NCBI GenBank assembly: GCA_965249895.1
Contig: CBDFNC010000004.1
Location: forward strand, 558,001 to 622,000
From: CBDFNC01 sp965249895
GTDB lineage: Bacteria > Pseudomonadota > Gammaproteobacteria > Enterobacterales > CBDFNC01
DNA length: 64,000 nt
Reading direction: 5' to 3'
Numbering within the stretch: position 1 is the stretch's first letter; the number at the start of each line of letters is the position of its first letter. Of this stretch, positions 52,027-61,124 are shown in pieces. The notes beneath the pieces are model-generated. The model made no database searches, had not been told where the DNA came from, and saw only the letters and a program-made list of their open reading frames with translations. A program made the translations under genes and the position numbers.

Positions 52027-53250
52027 CTATTCGAATTCATCGTGACTTCCTGGTAACCCTTGGTCCGTTGGACTTATCTTATTTAACCGCTGCAACAAAC
52101 CCGCTAAGGTCATGTCCGGATCGTCAGAGAGCAACAATGCCGACCAGCCCGTCACAATGGCTGTAGCGAGAGACGTTCCTGAAAAGTATCCATAGTCGTT
52201 GGAAATGAGTGTTGTCGATGTTTTCCCCCCGTAAGCGCTAAGGTCAACGCTCGGGCCATAATTGCTGTATTTCATCGGTTGAGCGCGTTCGTCCAGCGCC
52301 CCAACCACGATAGCTGACTCGATGGCTGACTCTGTACTGTTCGCTTTTATTTCAATTCCCTGGTTTCCCGCGGCGAAGATCACCGCAGTCCCTTTGCCGT
52401 TACGCCCGTATAAGGCTAATTCATCCACCACATCGGCTATGGGTTGTAACAACCAGGGCGAATGCCAGCTGCAATTGATAATATCTGCGCCCGCCAGTTG
52501 AGCGAGCTGGAAGCTTAATAGCGTGTTGGAAGTCCATGTATCGGTTTGGCGCAGCGCGATAAGTTCCGCCTGCGGTGCGATACCATCGATGCCAATTTGG
52601 TTGTGAGCGGCGAATATGATCCCTGCCACTTTTGTTCCGTGGCTGTCTATGGGTGCGCGGGGTAACGAGGATAACAAGCGAGACCCGGTATCATAACTCA
52701 GCGTCGGTGTAATATGCTGCAGATCAGGATGAGCAAGGTTAAAACCGTCATCGATAATCGCGACTCTTACGCCCTGCCCTTTAGTTTTGGGTAAACCTTC
52801 ATGGATATTAAATCCGATTAGATACGGGGCAGAGTCAGCACCCGTTACGTTAAGCTGCGAGTTGAATTTAACTTGTAATAAGTCGGGCTGGACCAGCTCA
52901 ATAACATCCTTTTCCTGTAATTCTGGAATTATCTGGTGAAGACTGGCTTTATCCTGTATTTCAACTGAAAAATAGTTGAATTCGACGCCAAGAAATAGCT
53001 CTGTGACCTGCTGAATTTGCGGGTGATATTTGGCCAGACTTTGCTTAGTAACCGACTTGTTGCTTTTTACAATTAAGCGGTTGGAGACTTTAACCTGCCT
53101 ACCGGTTTCCGGCTCCCGGTAGTCCTGTTGCGTTTTTATCAGAGTGACTTGTTTACCGAAGTTCTCAAAATAAATCGAGTGTGAGTAAACCTGTGGCGAT
53201 AAGAAAAAGCCACAAGAAAACATAAGGATAAGGTGAAATACTTTGTTCAT
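52027..53250 (-). CDS. Subtilisin-like (S8) serine protease, exported
   Basis: This 407-residue protease has a signal peptide (residues 1-23), a propeptide-like N-terminal region (about 30-135) and an S8 catalytic domain with Asp167 (VAIIDDGF), His204 (DSHGTKVAGI), Asn296 (FAAGNQG) and Ser360 (GTSLATA). It ends soon after the catalytic Ser, with no C-terminal secretion domain. It is the first gene of the operon with the large repeat protein, which may be its substrate or partner. The ATG at 53250 is well placed for the signal peptide. Confidence 0.9.
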   Translation of the reverse strand: MNKVFHLILMFSCGFFLSPQVYSHSIYFENFGKQVTLIKTQQDYREPETGRQVKVSNRLIVKSNKSVTKQSLAKYHPQIQQVTELFLGVEFNYFSVEIQDKASLHQIIPELQEKDVIELVQPDLLQVKFNSQLNVTGADSAPYLIGFNIHEGLPKTKGQGVRVAIIDDGFNLAHPDLQHITPTLSYDTGSRLLSSLPRAPIDSHGTKVAGIIFAAHNQIGIDGIAPQAELIALRQTDTWTSNTLLSFQLAQLAGADIINCSWHSPWLLQPIADVVDELALYGRNGKGTAVIFAAGNQGIEIKANSTESAIESAIVVGALDERAQPMKYSNYGPSVDLSAYGGKTSTTLISNDYGYFSGTSLATAIVTGWSALLLSDDPDMTLAGLLQRLNKISPTDQGLPGSHDEFE

Positions 53251-53511
53251 TATGAGTGAGTTTCAGGCGGTGAGCCGGAGCGGATCAGCAATACAATCCA
53301 CAGATGATGTGTAGGAAGCCATACCTGGCGCGTTATTTACTAACAATTCCATGATCTTTCTATCCCTGACAATCCCTGACAACCCCGTTGCACAATCGCA
53401 AACTGGGAAACTCCGCTACCAGTCTGCCAACGTCGGCAGGCCAGCCAAAAAAACCAAAGTAACTGTTTTATTGGGTAAAATCCACAAATATCAGTCAAAA
53501 GCATGATTTCA

Positions 53512-53735
53512 TCAACAACCACCGGCAAAGCCGGGGTATGATGAAAGCCTCTGGATTACCAGTCGAGCTGGTAATGACGGTGATCGCGTTATTACCTGAG
53601 AAAAAACGTCATTCCCTCGCACGAGGGAATCCAGTGACCTTAACCTATCGTACTTGGTCCAACTCATACGCCTGAACGGCAGAGCCTAGTCGAGTCGCAC
53701 CGCCAGAGGCGGTGGTTTACCAAGATTTCATTAAG
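53512..53735 (+). repeat. Family A multi-hairpin dispersed repeat, copy 3
   Basis: This copy is nearly identical to copy 1 but lacks 53 bp between two CTGGA pentamers (GCCTCTGGA / GCCGCTGGA), as if deleted by short-repeat recombination. The TTCCCTCG-CAC-GAGGGAA hairpin is intact here. Confidence 0.82.
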
Positions 53736-53852
53736 CAGGCAAAGGCTCAGAATGGCTGTTGGTACGACTATGATTCAATGGATTTATTTTCTATTTATGT
53801 TGATTATTCCATGCGTATCTTGGGGTCTAGTTGCTCTACCGACTATGCAGGA

Positions 53853-54824
53853 TCAATCATTCACTAAATGGCATGACACCATGTGGCTGTGGTTTGGAGA
53901 TGGTTTTAACTCAGGTGATATCTCGCCACATTTTGGGATCCCTACTGGGCAGCGGCCATAAAAATGGCACCCCTTAGGCGGGTTGATGGGTGACGGTACA
54001 TCCCCTTGCAGGTAAATTCGTTTTGATCTTTGTCTGGGATCTGGCGCGGGTATAGCTGAAATCAGCGCTTGCGTGTATGGGTGTTTGGCTTGACGGTAAA
54101 GTATATCTGACGCCGTCATTTCGACAATTTTACCCAGATACATCACGGCAATCCGGTCGGATATATGTTTCACAACGGCTAAATCGTGTGAAATAAAAAT
54201 CAATGCCAGGTTCATGGTTTGCTGTAACTCTAACAGCAAATTAAGGATTTGCGATTGCACCGATACATCCAATGCAGATACCGCCTCATCACACACAATG
54301 AGTTTAGGTTTCAGGGCTATGGCTCTGGCTATACCAATACGCTGGCGCTGCCCGCCGGAAAATTCGTGAGGATATTTGTCAGTCGCGCTCACCGGCAATT
54401 CCACCTTTTCCAGCAGTTCATGCACCCACCTGAGCCGCTGAGTTTTGTCGCCTAGGCCGTGGATAATAAATGGCTCCTCCAGGATTGCGCCAACCGTATG
54501 CCTGGCGTTCAGACTTTCCATGGGATCCTGAAAGATGATCTGCATCTGTTGTCGCAAAGAGTTCATTTCTTTTCCTGAAAGAGAGCTTAACGCTTTCCCC
54601 TCAAACAGAACTTGTCCACCACTCGGCTCTATCAGCCTGAGCAGGCTCCTGCCCACCGAACTCTTGCCACACCCGGACTCTCCCACTAAGCCTAAGGTCT
54701 CGCCTGCCTTAAGAGAAAACGACACGCCATCAACGGCTTTTACAGTTTGCTTGCGAGAAAACAACCCACTACTAAGAGAGAAATATTGCTTCAATTCGAT
54801 AACTTCAAGCAGTGGCGAAAACAT
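53853..54824 (-). CDS. Oligopeptide ABC transporter ATPase (DppF/OppF-like)
   Basis: This ATPase of about 323 residues has Walker A LVGESGCGKSSVGRSLL, ABC signature PHEFSGGQRQRIGIARA and Walker B KLIVCDEAVSALDV. It has the C-terminal PINPPKGCHFYGRCPV zinc/oligopeptide extension typical of OppF/DppF. It energises a dipeptide/oligopeptide importer with the ATPase encoded upstream. The ATG at 54824 is preceded by AAGGA; it overlaps the dppD-like stop by 20 bp. It is the last gene of a five-gene operon. Confidence 0.93.
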   Translation of the reverse strand: MFSPLLEVIELKQYFSLSSGLFSRKQTVKAVDGVSFSLKAGETLGLVGESGCGKSSVGRSLLRLIEPSGGQVLFEGKALSSLSGKEMNSLRQQMQIIFQDPMESLNARHTVGAILEEPFIIHGLGDKTQRLRWVHELLEKVELPVSATDKYPHEFSGGQRQRIGIARAIALKPKLIVCDEAVSALDVSVQSQILNLLLELQQTMNLALIFISHDLAVVKHISDRIAVMYLGKIVEMTASDILYRQAKHPYTQALISAIPAPDPRQRSKRIYLQGDVPSPINPPKGCHFYGRCPVGIPKCGEISPELKPSPNHSHMVSCHLVND

Positions 54825-55818
54825 CAATTTCCTTAATATTTATACAATTTGCACTATGCCCTTGGCCTACCCACCTGGGTGCAGGCGTCGCTTCATTGCA
54901 GGCTGGTTTGTGATAGGGACAACGATTGCTAAATCGACAGCCTAGTGGCAGCTCATCCAGCGCGGGTACAGTGCCTTCAATTGTAGTGAGTTTTTGTTTT
55001 GGGGGACTATCCAACCTGGGAATAGCGCTCATCAACCCTTGCGTATAGGGATGGCTGGGGTGATCAAATAAATCGTACACATTACCCTGCTCAACCACCC
55101 TGCCCGCATACATCACCACAACATGGTCACAGCTTTGCGCCACTACGCCCAAATCATGGGTGATCAAAATGATGGCCATACCCGTTTCCTGCTGCAAAGC
55201 GGCCATAAGTTCCAGGATCTGCGCCTGAATAGTTACATCCAGTGCTGTGGTCGGCTCATCGGCAATCAGAATATCCGGCTTACACGCCAGTGCCATGGCA
55301 ATCATTACCCGTTGGCGCATGCCACCAGACAACTCATGGGGATAAACCTTTAAGCGCGCTTTTGCATCAGGCATCCCGACTTTTTCCAGCATCTGGATGG
55401 ACGCCTGATCGCGCTGTTTTCTGTTGAGTTCAGGTTGGTGAATTTCATACACTTCCCCAAGCTGTTGGCCAAGGGTTTGCACCGGGTTAAGGGCTGTCAT
55501 AGGCTCCTGAAATATCATGGAAATACGATTTCCACGCATTTTAAACAATTGCTCTTTTGGCAATTGGACGAGGTCCTGTCCTTTAAACCAGATTTCGCCG
55601 GCCGTTACTCTGCCGTAAGGCTTAGGCAACAACCCCATAATGGAAGCCGCAGTAACACTCTTTCCACAACCTGATTCACCGACGATGCCCAGTGTTTGTC
55701 CTTTTTTCAGCTTAAAGTTGACCCCATCAAGTACCTTTACCGTCCCCGCTTCCGTAGCAAAGCTGGTTTCCAAATTGTCGACTTGTAACAGCCAGGGAGA
55801 CACAAGCTGTTTTGACAT
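54805..55818 (-). CDS. Oligopeptide ABC transporter ATPase (DppD/OppD-like)
   Basis: This 337-residue ATPase has Walker A GIVGESGCGKSVTAASIMGL, signature HELSGGMRQRVMIAMALAC, Walker B DILIADEPTTALDVT and the C-terminal LGCRFSNRCPYHKPAC extension of OppD/DppD. It overlaps the solute-binding protein stop by one base (TGATG). It acts with the OppF-like ATPase and the two permeases. Confidence 0.93.
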   Translation of the reverse strand: MSKQLVSPWLLQVDNLETSFATEAGTVKVLDGVNFKLKKGQTLGIVGESGCGKSVTAASIMGLLPKPYGRVTAGEIWFKGQDLVQLPKEQLFKMRGNRISMIFQEPMTALNPVQTLGQQLGEVYEIHQPELNRKQRDQASIQMLEKVGMPDAKARLKVYPHELSGGMRQRVMIAMALACKPDILIADEPTTALDVTIQAQILELMAALQQETGMAIILITHDLGVVAQSCDHVVVMYAGRVVEQGNVYDLFDHPSHPYTQGLMSAIPRLDSPPKQKLTTIEGTVPALDELPLGCRFSNRCPYHKPACNEATPAPRWVGQGHSANCINIKEIDVFATA

Positions 55819-57614
55819 CAGTTCAGATACCGCTTATCTAGCAGGTTTACCGGGTTGTAGGTTTTCCCAGCCTTTAGTGCTGCTTTAGTTTCTTTTTTGG
55901 CAATTTGGTCAATCCAAAATAAGCCGTATCCAATACCGTAGTTGTCCAGCAAATCACTGGATAAAGCGGTACCCAGACCTTCGGGCAATTTCATATAACG
56001 CCAATAGGCACTGCGCGCAAAGGGCACCGAATAGGTAGGGATCACACAAAAACAATCGCTGATTTTTTGCTGTATTTGATGGGCCAACTTCACTTTTTTG
56101 CCTGGGTCAAATTCCTTATCGAAGGACTCAATGAGATTATCCATCTCTTTGTCACTGTAACTGGTGAAGTTATTGGTCTGGGGTTTGGCATTCTCAGAAT
56201 GAAAGTACTGCCAGTAAACCGGCAACAAACTCGAGCCCATAGCGACAAATCCAGCCTGAAATTTCTTCTCCAGGATGGCTTTAAACCCTGCGGCCCCATC
56301 CACCAGCTTGAGATCAATTTCCAGGCCCGCTTTCTTGGCCTCCTCTTTCAGCACCACCACTCTGGGTGTATGAAGCTTGCTCAAGTAAGTCAGCTGAAAA
56401 CTCAACCTTCGACCCTGATCATCGACGCGAATACCATCCGCCCCTAGCTTAGAATAACCGGCCTTGGCAAAATAGTTGGCCGCCAGGGCTGGATCAAATT
56501 CCGGCGCTTTAATGTCTTGATTGTCATAGTCACCATATCCAGAGCCAAAATTTTGTAAGTGGATATAGTCACCACGCAGGGCCAGCTGGATCATTTTCGC
56601 CACGTTAAGTGAGTGTGCAACTCCCGCTCGAATGTTTGCATTCTCAAATAAAGGTTGCTTCAAATTCAACCAAACACCTGCGGCGCCTTGCGGTGTTTGG
56701 TTAAACAACCAGGCTTTTTGAATAAAGCCTTGCTCATACAAGCGCCCTTTGGCTTTATTGTGCCAAAGTTGGGGAAATACCATACCGAAGGTATCAAATG
56801 CTCCTTTCTCAAAGTGTTTAATGGCAATATCTTCGTCCCGCACCACTTTAATCATAATTTTGTCGACATTGTACCTGTGCCGATAATACTTGTTTTGATA
56901 ACCCCACCAATCTTTCACCCGTACCAGCTCAATGGATTTTCCTTTTTTCACTTTACTGACCCGGTAAGGCCCCGAGACAGGCTCTGGTTTCCAGTTAAAG
57001 CGTTTAACGTAATCTTTGGGGACTTTGCCTCGATAGAAGTGCTTGGGTCTGGGTTGAGTATTGAGGCGGATAAGCAACTCATCCCTGGCTAAGGGATCCT
57101 TCGAGTGTATGGCGATGGTATAATCGTCATAGCGTGTCATACCTGCAATCTTGTTACTAAAATAATCTTTATACCAGGGTGCCTTAAGATGATCGGACGC
57201 CATAAACTCGAACAAAAACACAAAATCATCCGCTGTAATAGGCTGCCCATCAGACCACTTAGCTTGTTGGTTTAACTTAAAATAAATCGTTTTATTATCA
57301 TCATCAAACGCCCAGCTATCGGCCAAAGCAGGTAAGTATTCCCGGGTATTGGGATGCATTTGTAGCAGAGACGGATTCCCGTCCAGTAAAAACCGTCGAA
57401 ATGAACCATTGGAGTCTGGACCTACAGTTCTTAGTGTCAGCGGAAAGCTAGGCAGACGAATATGGTATTTCCCCCCCTGAACTGCATTGGGCGAGGCAAA
57501 TAAGGGTTGTTCGCTGTTGGTAACCCAGTTTAGGCCGTCTGGCAATGTCGCCGCTTGGACCGCTGCTGAAAAGACGAACAGCAGACCGAATAAGGTCGTT
57601 TTTAATCTGTGCAT
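55818..57614 (-). CDS. Family 5 extracellular solute-binding protein (YejA-like)
   Basis: This 598-residue periplasmic binding protein has a signal peptide (LFGLLFVFSAAVQA). Family 5 signatures are RNTREYLPALADSWAFDDDN-like, KWSDGQPITADDFVFLFEFM and a long C-terminal lobe ending in WRYMKLPEGLG. Large family 5 proteins like YejA bind peptides or peptide-like antibiotics. It is the third gene of the importer operon. Confidence 0.9.
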   Translation of the reverse strand: MHRLKTTLFGLLFVFSAAVQAATLPDGLNWVTNSEQPLFASPNAVQGGKYHIRLPSFPLTLRTVGPDSNGSFRRFLLDGNPSLLQMHPNTREYLPALADSWAFDDDNKTIYFKLNQQAKWSDGQPITADDFVFLFEFMASDHLKAPWYKDYFSNKIAGMTRYDDYTIAIHSKDPLARDELLIRLNTQPRPKHFYRGKVPKDYVKRFNWKPEPVSGPYRVSKVKKGKSIELVRVKDWWGYQNKYYRHRYNVDKIMIKVVRDEDIAIKHFEKGAFDTFGMVFPQLWHNKAKGRLYEQGFIQKAWLFNQTPQGAAGVWLNLKQPLFENANIRAGVAHSLNVAKMIQLALRGDYIHLQNFGSGYGDYDNQDIKAPEFDPALAANYFAKAGYSKLGADGIRVDDQGRRLSFQLTYLSKLHTPRVVVLKEEAKKAGLEIDLKLVDGAAGFKAILEKKFQAGFVAMGSSLLPVYWQYFHSENAKPQTNNFTSYSDKEMDNLIESFDKEFDPGKKVKLAHQIQQKISDCFCVIPTYSVPFARSAYWRYMKLPEGLGTALSSDLLDNYGIGYGLFWIDQIAKKETKAALKAGKTYNPVNLLDKRYLN

Positions 57615-57632
57615 TTTCGCTCCTTCGTATGA

Positions 57633-58679
57633 CTACACATACCGAGTGTATTTTTTGGGATCAAAGGCTTCTCTAACGCCTTCACCGATAAAGGTCACCA
57701 TAGTCAGCACCAGGACAATCGACCCAACGACAGAGCTCACTATCCAATAAGCATCCAAATTCGATTTCCCTTGTTGTAATAGCTCACCCCAGCTAGGTGT
57801 GGGTGGCATCAAACCAAGGCCGAGATAGTCCAGTGCCGTTAATGCGGTAATATTCGCAACAATAGTGAATGGGGCTAATGTCACGATCACCACCATAGTG
57901 TTAGGCAAAATATGGTGGAAAATAATCCGAGCAGTAGAGGCCCCCTGGGCTTTTGCCGCCATTACATATTCCCTGGCCTTTTCTTTATAGGTCATGGTGC
58001 GCATGTACCAGGTGATCCCCATCCAGCCAAACAACACATTGATCAGCACAAACAGCATAAAGCTGGGTTGCAGCACCGACACCAGGATCATAATCACATA
58101 GAGAAACGGCACCATGGACCATACCTCGATAAGGCGCTGCATAAACAAGTCAAACTTGCCCCCTAAATACCCCATCAGGCATCCTACAGTGACGCCAATT
58201 GCGTAGCAGAATGTCAGAGTTAACAATGCAAAACCTATTGCAATTCGAAACCCGTAGACCAGGCGAGCCAACACATCTCTACCCAGCGTATCCGTGCCAA
58301 GATAATGTCTCAGTTCCAGCGATGGCGGTTCAGGAGGATAACGATTGCCGGTAAAATCTTGCTCATAAGGATTCCAAGGCACTGGTGGCAGCAATAGCCA
58401 ATTCCCGTTATCCTGCTCGACAAAATCCTGTTTTAATTGGCGATAATTCACCTCGTATTGATAATCCAGACCGAAATCCTGACCCGTTAACACATGGGTA
58501 TAGGTTGGGAAATAGATGCTCCCCTGGTAATAAACCAGTAAAGCGCGGTTATTAACCAATAACTCGGCAAAGCAGGACAACAAAATCAAACTAACCAGCA
58601 GGACAAAAGAGTAATAACTTCGTTTTAGATGACGAAATCGCTTTAGTTTTTTTATCGTTAGGGGGTCAAGGCGCAGCAT
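57633..58679 (-). CDS. Oligopeptide ABC permease (YejE/DppC-like)
   Basis: This 348-residue membrane protein has an N-terminal TM and an extended periplasmic loop containing NPYEQDFTGNRYPPEPPSLE, as in YejE. The EAA motif region is KAREYVMAAKAQGASTARII (EYV-x-A-A-x-x-x-G). It partners the YejB-like permease. The gene starts 3 bp after that permease's stop. Confidence 0.92.
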   Translation of the reverse strand: MLRLDPLTIKKLKRFRHLKRSYYSFVLLVSLILLSCFAELLVNNRALLVYYQGSIYFPTYTHVLTGQDFGLDYQYEVNYRQLKQDFVEQDNGNWLLLPPVPWNPYEQDFTGNRYPPEPPSLELRHYLGTDTLGRDVLARLVYGFRIAIGFALLTLTFCYAIGVTVGCLMGYLGGKFDLFMQRLIEVWSMVPFLYVIMILVSVLQPSFMLFVLINVLFGWMGITWYMRTMTYKEKAREYVMAAKAQGASTARIIFHHILPNTMVVIVTLAPFTIVANITALTALDYLGLGLMPPTPSWGELLQQGKSNLDAYWIVSSVVGSIVLVLTMVTFIGEGVREAFDPKKYTRYV

Positions 58680-58682
58680 AGG

Positions 58683-59702
58683 TTAAGACCCGAATTTAAC
58701 CCTGGGATCAACCAGAGCAACACAAATATCAGAAAGAATATTCCCCACCATTAACAACAATGATGAAATTGCCAAAATGCCCATCACCACAGGGTAATCC
58801 CGCTCCATTATCGACTCGTAACCCAGCAAGCCAATACCATCGATATCAAACACCACTTCAATTAAAAAGGAGCCTGCCACAAAGACAGAAATAACGTTGC
58901 CAAAATGGCTGGCAATGGGGATCAAGCTATTGCGCAGTGCATGTTTTAGCACCGCCCGGTGAAACGGCAATCCTTTAGCGATGGCTGTTTTTACATAATC
59001 CGCCGCTAAATTTTCCATCAGATTGTTTTTCATAGTCATGGTTAGCACCGCAAAGTCGCCGATGATGTAGCAAATGAGGGGTAACACCGCATGCCTTGCT
59101 ATATCTTGTACTTGACCCCAGAAATCTAAATCATCAAATTCGTCACCGGTAAAACCGCCCATAGGTAACCAGTCGAGCTGAAATGAAATCAAGGTTATCA
59201 AAAACACACCGACCACATAATTGGGCAAGGCATAACCGACAAACACCAAGAAGGAAGTGATGTTGTCCAATTTACTGCCATGGCGCAGGGCCTTGAGGAT
59301 CCCAAGGGGAATAGAGACTGCAAAACTGATGATAAAAGTCCAGAAACCGTAAAATACCGAGATATGGATCCGCTCGAGGATCATGTCCCAAACCGGCTCG
59401 TAATAACGAGTCGACTCCCCCAAATCTAATCGCACCAATTTATTTAACCATAACCAGTATGCCTCTAGCACAGGTTTATCCAAGCCGTAATAGGCATTGA
59501 GGTCGGCAATTTGATCATCGGAAAGCGTTTCTGTCGGCCCCATTGAGCTGCTCCCCCCTTCCAGGGATTGCATCTGCATTTGCGCCATCATTCGCTCGAC
59601 TGGTCCTCCTGGCACAAATCGAGTCAAGGCGAATACCAGCAAGGTAACACCGATAAACGTGGGAATTATTAGCAGCAATCGCCGGATCACATAGGCCAGC
59701 AA
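58683..59702 (-). CDS. Oligopeptide ABC permease (YejB/DppB-like)
   Basis: This 339-residue permease begins MLAYVIRRLLLIIPTFIGVT (TM1) and has the first-gene signature GLDKPVLEAYWLWL, with an EAA-like loop LAADYVKTAIAKGLPFHRAV and RNSLIPIASHFGN. It is the first gene of the operon (minus strand), with 570 bp of upstream non-coding sequence. Order permease-permease-binding protein-ATPase-ATPase matches a yejBE-A-DF-type layout. Confidence 0.93.
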   Translation of the reverse strand: MLAYVIRRLLLIIPTFIGVTLLVFALTRFVPGGPVERMMAQMQMQSLEGGSSSMGPTETLSDDQIADLNAYYGLDKPVLEAYWLWLNKLVRLDLGESTRYYEPVWDMILERIHISVFYGFWTFIISFAVSIPLGILKALRHGSKLDNITSFLVFVGYALPNYVVGVFLITLISFQLDWLPMGGFTGDEFDDLDFWGQVQDIARHAVLPLICYIIGDFAVLTMTMKNNLMENLAADYVKTAIAKGLPFHRAVLKHALRNSLIPIASHFGNVISVFVAGSFLIEVVFDIDGIGLLGYESIMERDYPVVMGILAISSLLLMVGNILSDICVALVDPRVKFGS

Positions 59703-60272
59703 GTGGTGAACCTCTCCATATAAACTCCTTTTAAAATCCGCGCCAAACCGGTAACTGTTAAAAGTAGCGACTAGATAGGGTCTTGCGCAAGAAAACCTTT
59801 TTAATATAGTGAGTTATTTAACGCTATTATTTGCTTGTATCGTTTCACCAGAAAAAAAATGCTAAAGCATTGATAATATTGATCCATTGTAGTGCAAAAT
59901 GGTAAGTTTCTTTTTCAACTCACTGATTTCCCACTGAGCGGTGTAAATCTATAAAGGCTAGTGCCAAAACTCGGTATTTAATTCACCTTTTGTTTATTGT
60001 GCGTTGCGCCAAATCCACTTATTCCCGCCCCGTCTCCATACACAAAAAATGGCTGTGCTGTAACGTCAGAGCACTCGAATCCAGCTCAGAAGTGAGATAC
60101 CCATTGTTGCAATACAGTGTTGCAATACAGTGCCTAATAAAAACTAGCGCGGATTTCATCCAGTTCGAAGTTCGAGAGGTTGGTCTCTGATCGCTACGAG
60201 TCGACATTTTGGGGTAAAAACTAGCTGAAACACCGGGCAAAGATTAAATTTCTCTGCTTCGGCGCCTAGGTG
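59703..60272. other. Intergenic stretch between ABC importer and methyltransferase
   Basis: About 570 bp with no supported gene. A 13-bp direct duplication (GTTGCAATACAGT twice, about 60105-60130) and a family-B-like end (AAAACTAGCT near 60226) are present. Confidence 0.4.
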
Positions 60273-60881
60273 TTATGTTTTACTTAACTTAACTGTAAAG
60301 TCCTTCGGCCAATAACCCGTGATAAGGTCTACTTTAGGTGCAAGCTTGTGACAAAATGCTTCAATTTTTTCTGGTTCATGGCCAATCAAGTAATCACCCG
60401 GGTCAAACGAGGCTTTATCAAGCATATTAAAAATCACCGAGTTACGCGCTATATGATACATCTTCGCGATGATCTTCAGGTAGTAAATCGGTTCGTCACA
60501 GCGATAAGATAAACCACCGCTGCACACTACCACATCAACTTCAGGTAGGCGGCAATTAGCAAAATCCAGTTGATGAAAAGAAGTATGAGGAGCGCCGCGA
60601 TAACGCTTTTTGGCGTAGTTAATAAACTCCTTCTGCTGATCGATACCTATATAGGTAAGATTGCTAAAACGTTCATCCAGATAGGTTTTTAGCTCGCCAT
60701 AACCACAGCCCAGATCCATTACTTTAAGGTTGTCGAAGTCAACCAGCCCCGCAATTACCCCAAACCTTGCCTGTTGTGATTCTTCAGAGTGCCAACCTTG
60801 AGCTTTGGCTTTATCATGACTCCAGTCCTGGATCCGTCCGTTATGGTAATACCTTATTTTAAATTTCTCGTATTTGTTCAA
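60273..60881 (-). CDS. Class I SAM-dependent methyltransferase
   Basis: This 202-residue methyltransferase has motif I LKVMDLGCGYGELKTYLDER, a post-beta-2 acidic residue (YIGIDQQ) and VDVVVCSGGLSYR in motif III. It resembles the MerR- or UbiE-like small methyltransferases of alteromonads. The substrate is unknown. It is monocistronic, divergent from the helicase gene. Confidence 0.8.
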   Translation of the reverse strand: MNKYEKFKIRYYHNGRIQDWSHDKAKAQGWHSEESQQARFGVIAGLVDFDNLKVMDLGCGYGELKTYLDERFSNLTYIGIDQQKEFINYAKKRYRGAPHTSFHQLDFANCRLPEVDVVVCSGGLSYRCDEPIYYLKIIAKMYHIARNSVIFNMLDKASFDPGDYLIGHEPEKIEAFCHKLAPKVDLITGYWPKDFTVKLSKT

Positions 60882-61124
60882 CCATGGCCCCTATAATCCA
60901 TGCGCTAACCGTATTTACCCTTAAGCAAAACCCGTTGATTTACCCGGTCAGAGGCTGTTTTTTAAATGAAGAGTCGCAAATCAGGATAACAGCTTTTCGT
61001 CTATAATAGCCGAAACCCCCACAAGACTTTGAAGATACAATGAATAAGCCAGTTTTGCTCACAGCAAAAATATGCGTAAAATAACAGAAAACAGCCATTA
61101 ATTCTTAGGTAACCTCCCCCCAGC

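Noticed and set aside
53752..53961. 69-codon plus-strand ORF with a hydrophobic start
   Set aside because: It overlaps the 3' end of the OppF-like gene by more than 100 bp and has no family match; the hydrophobic run looks accidental.
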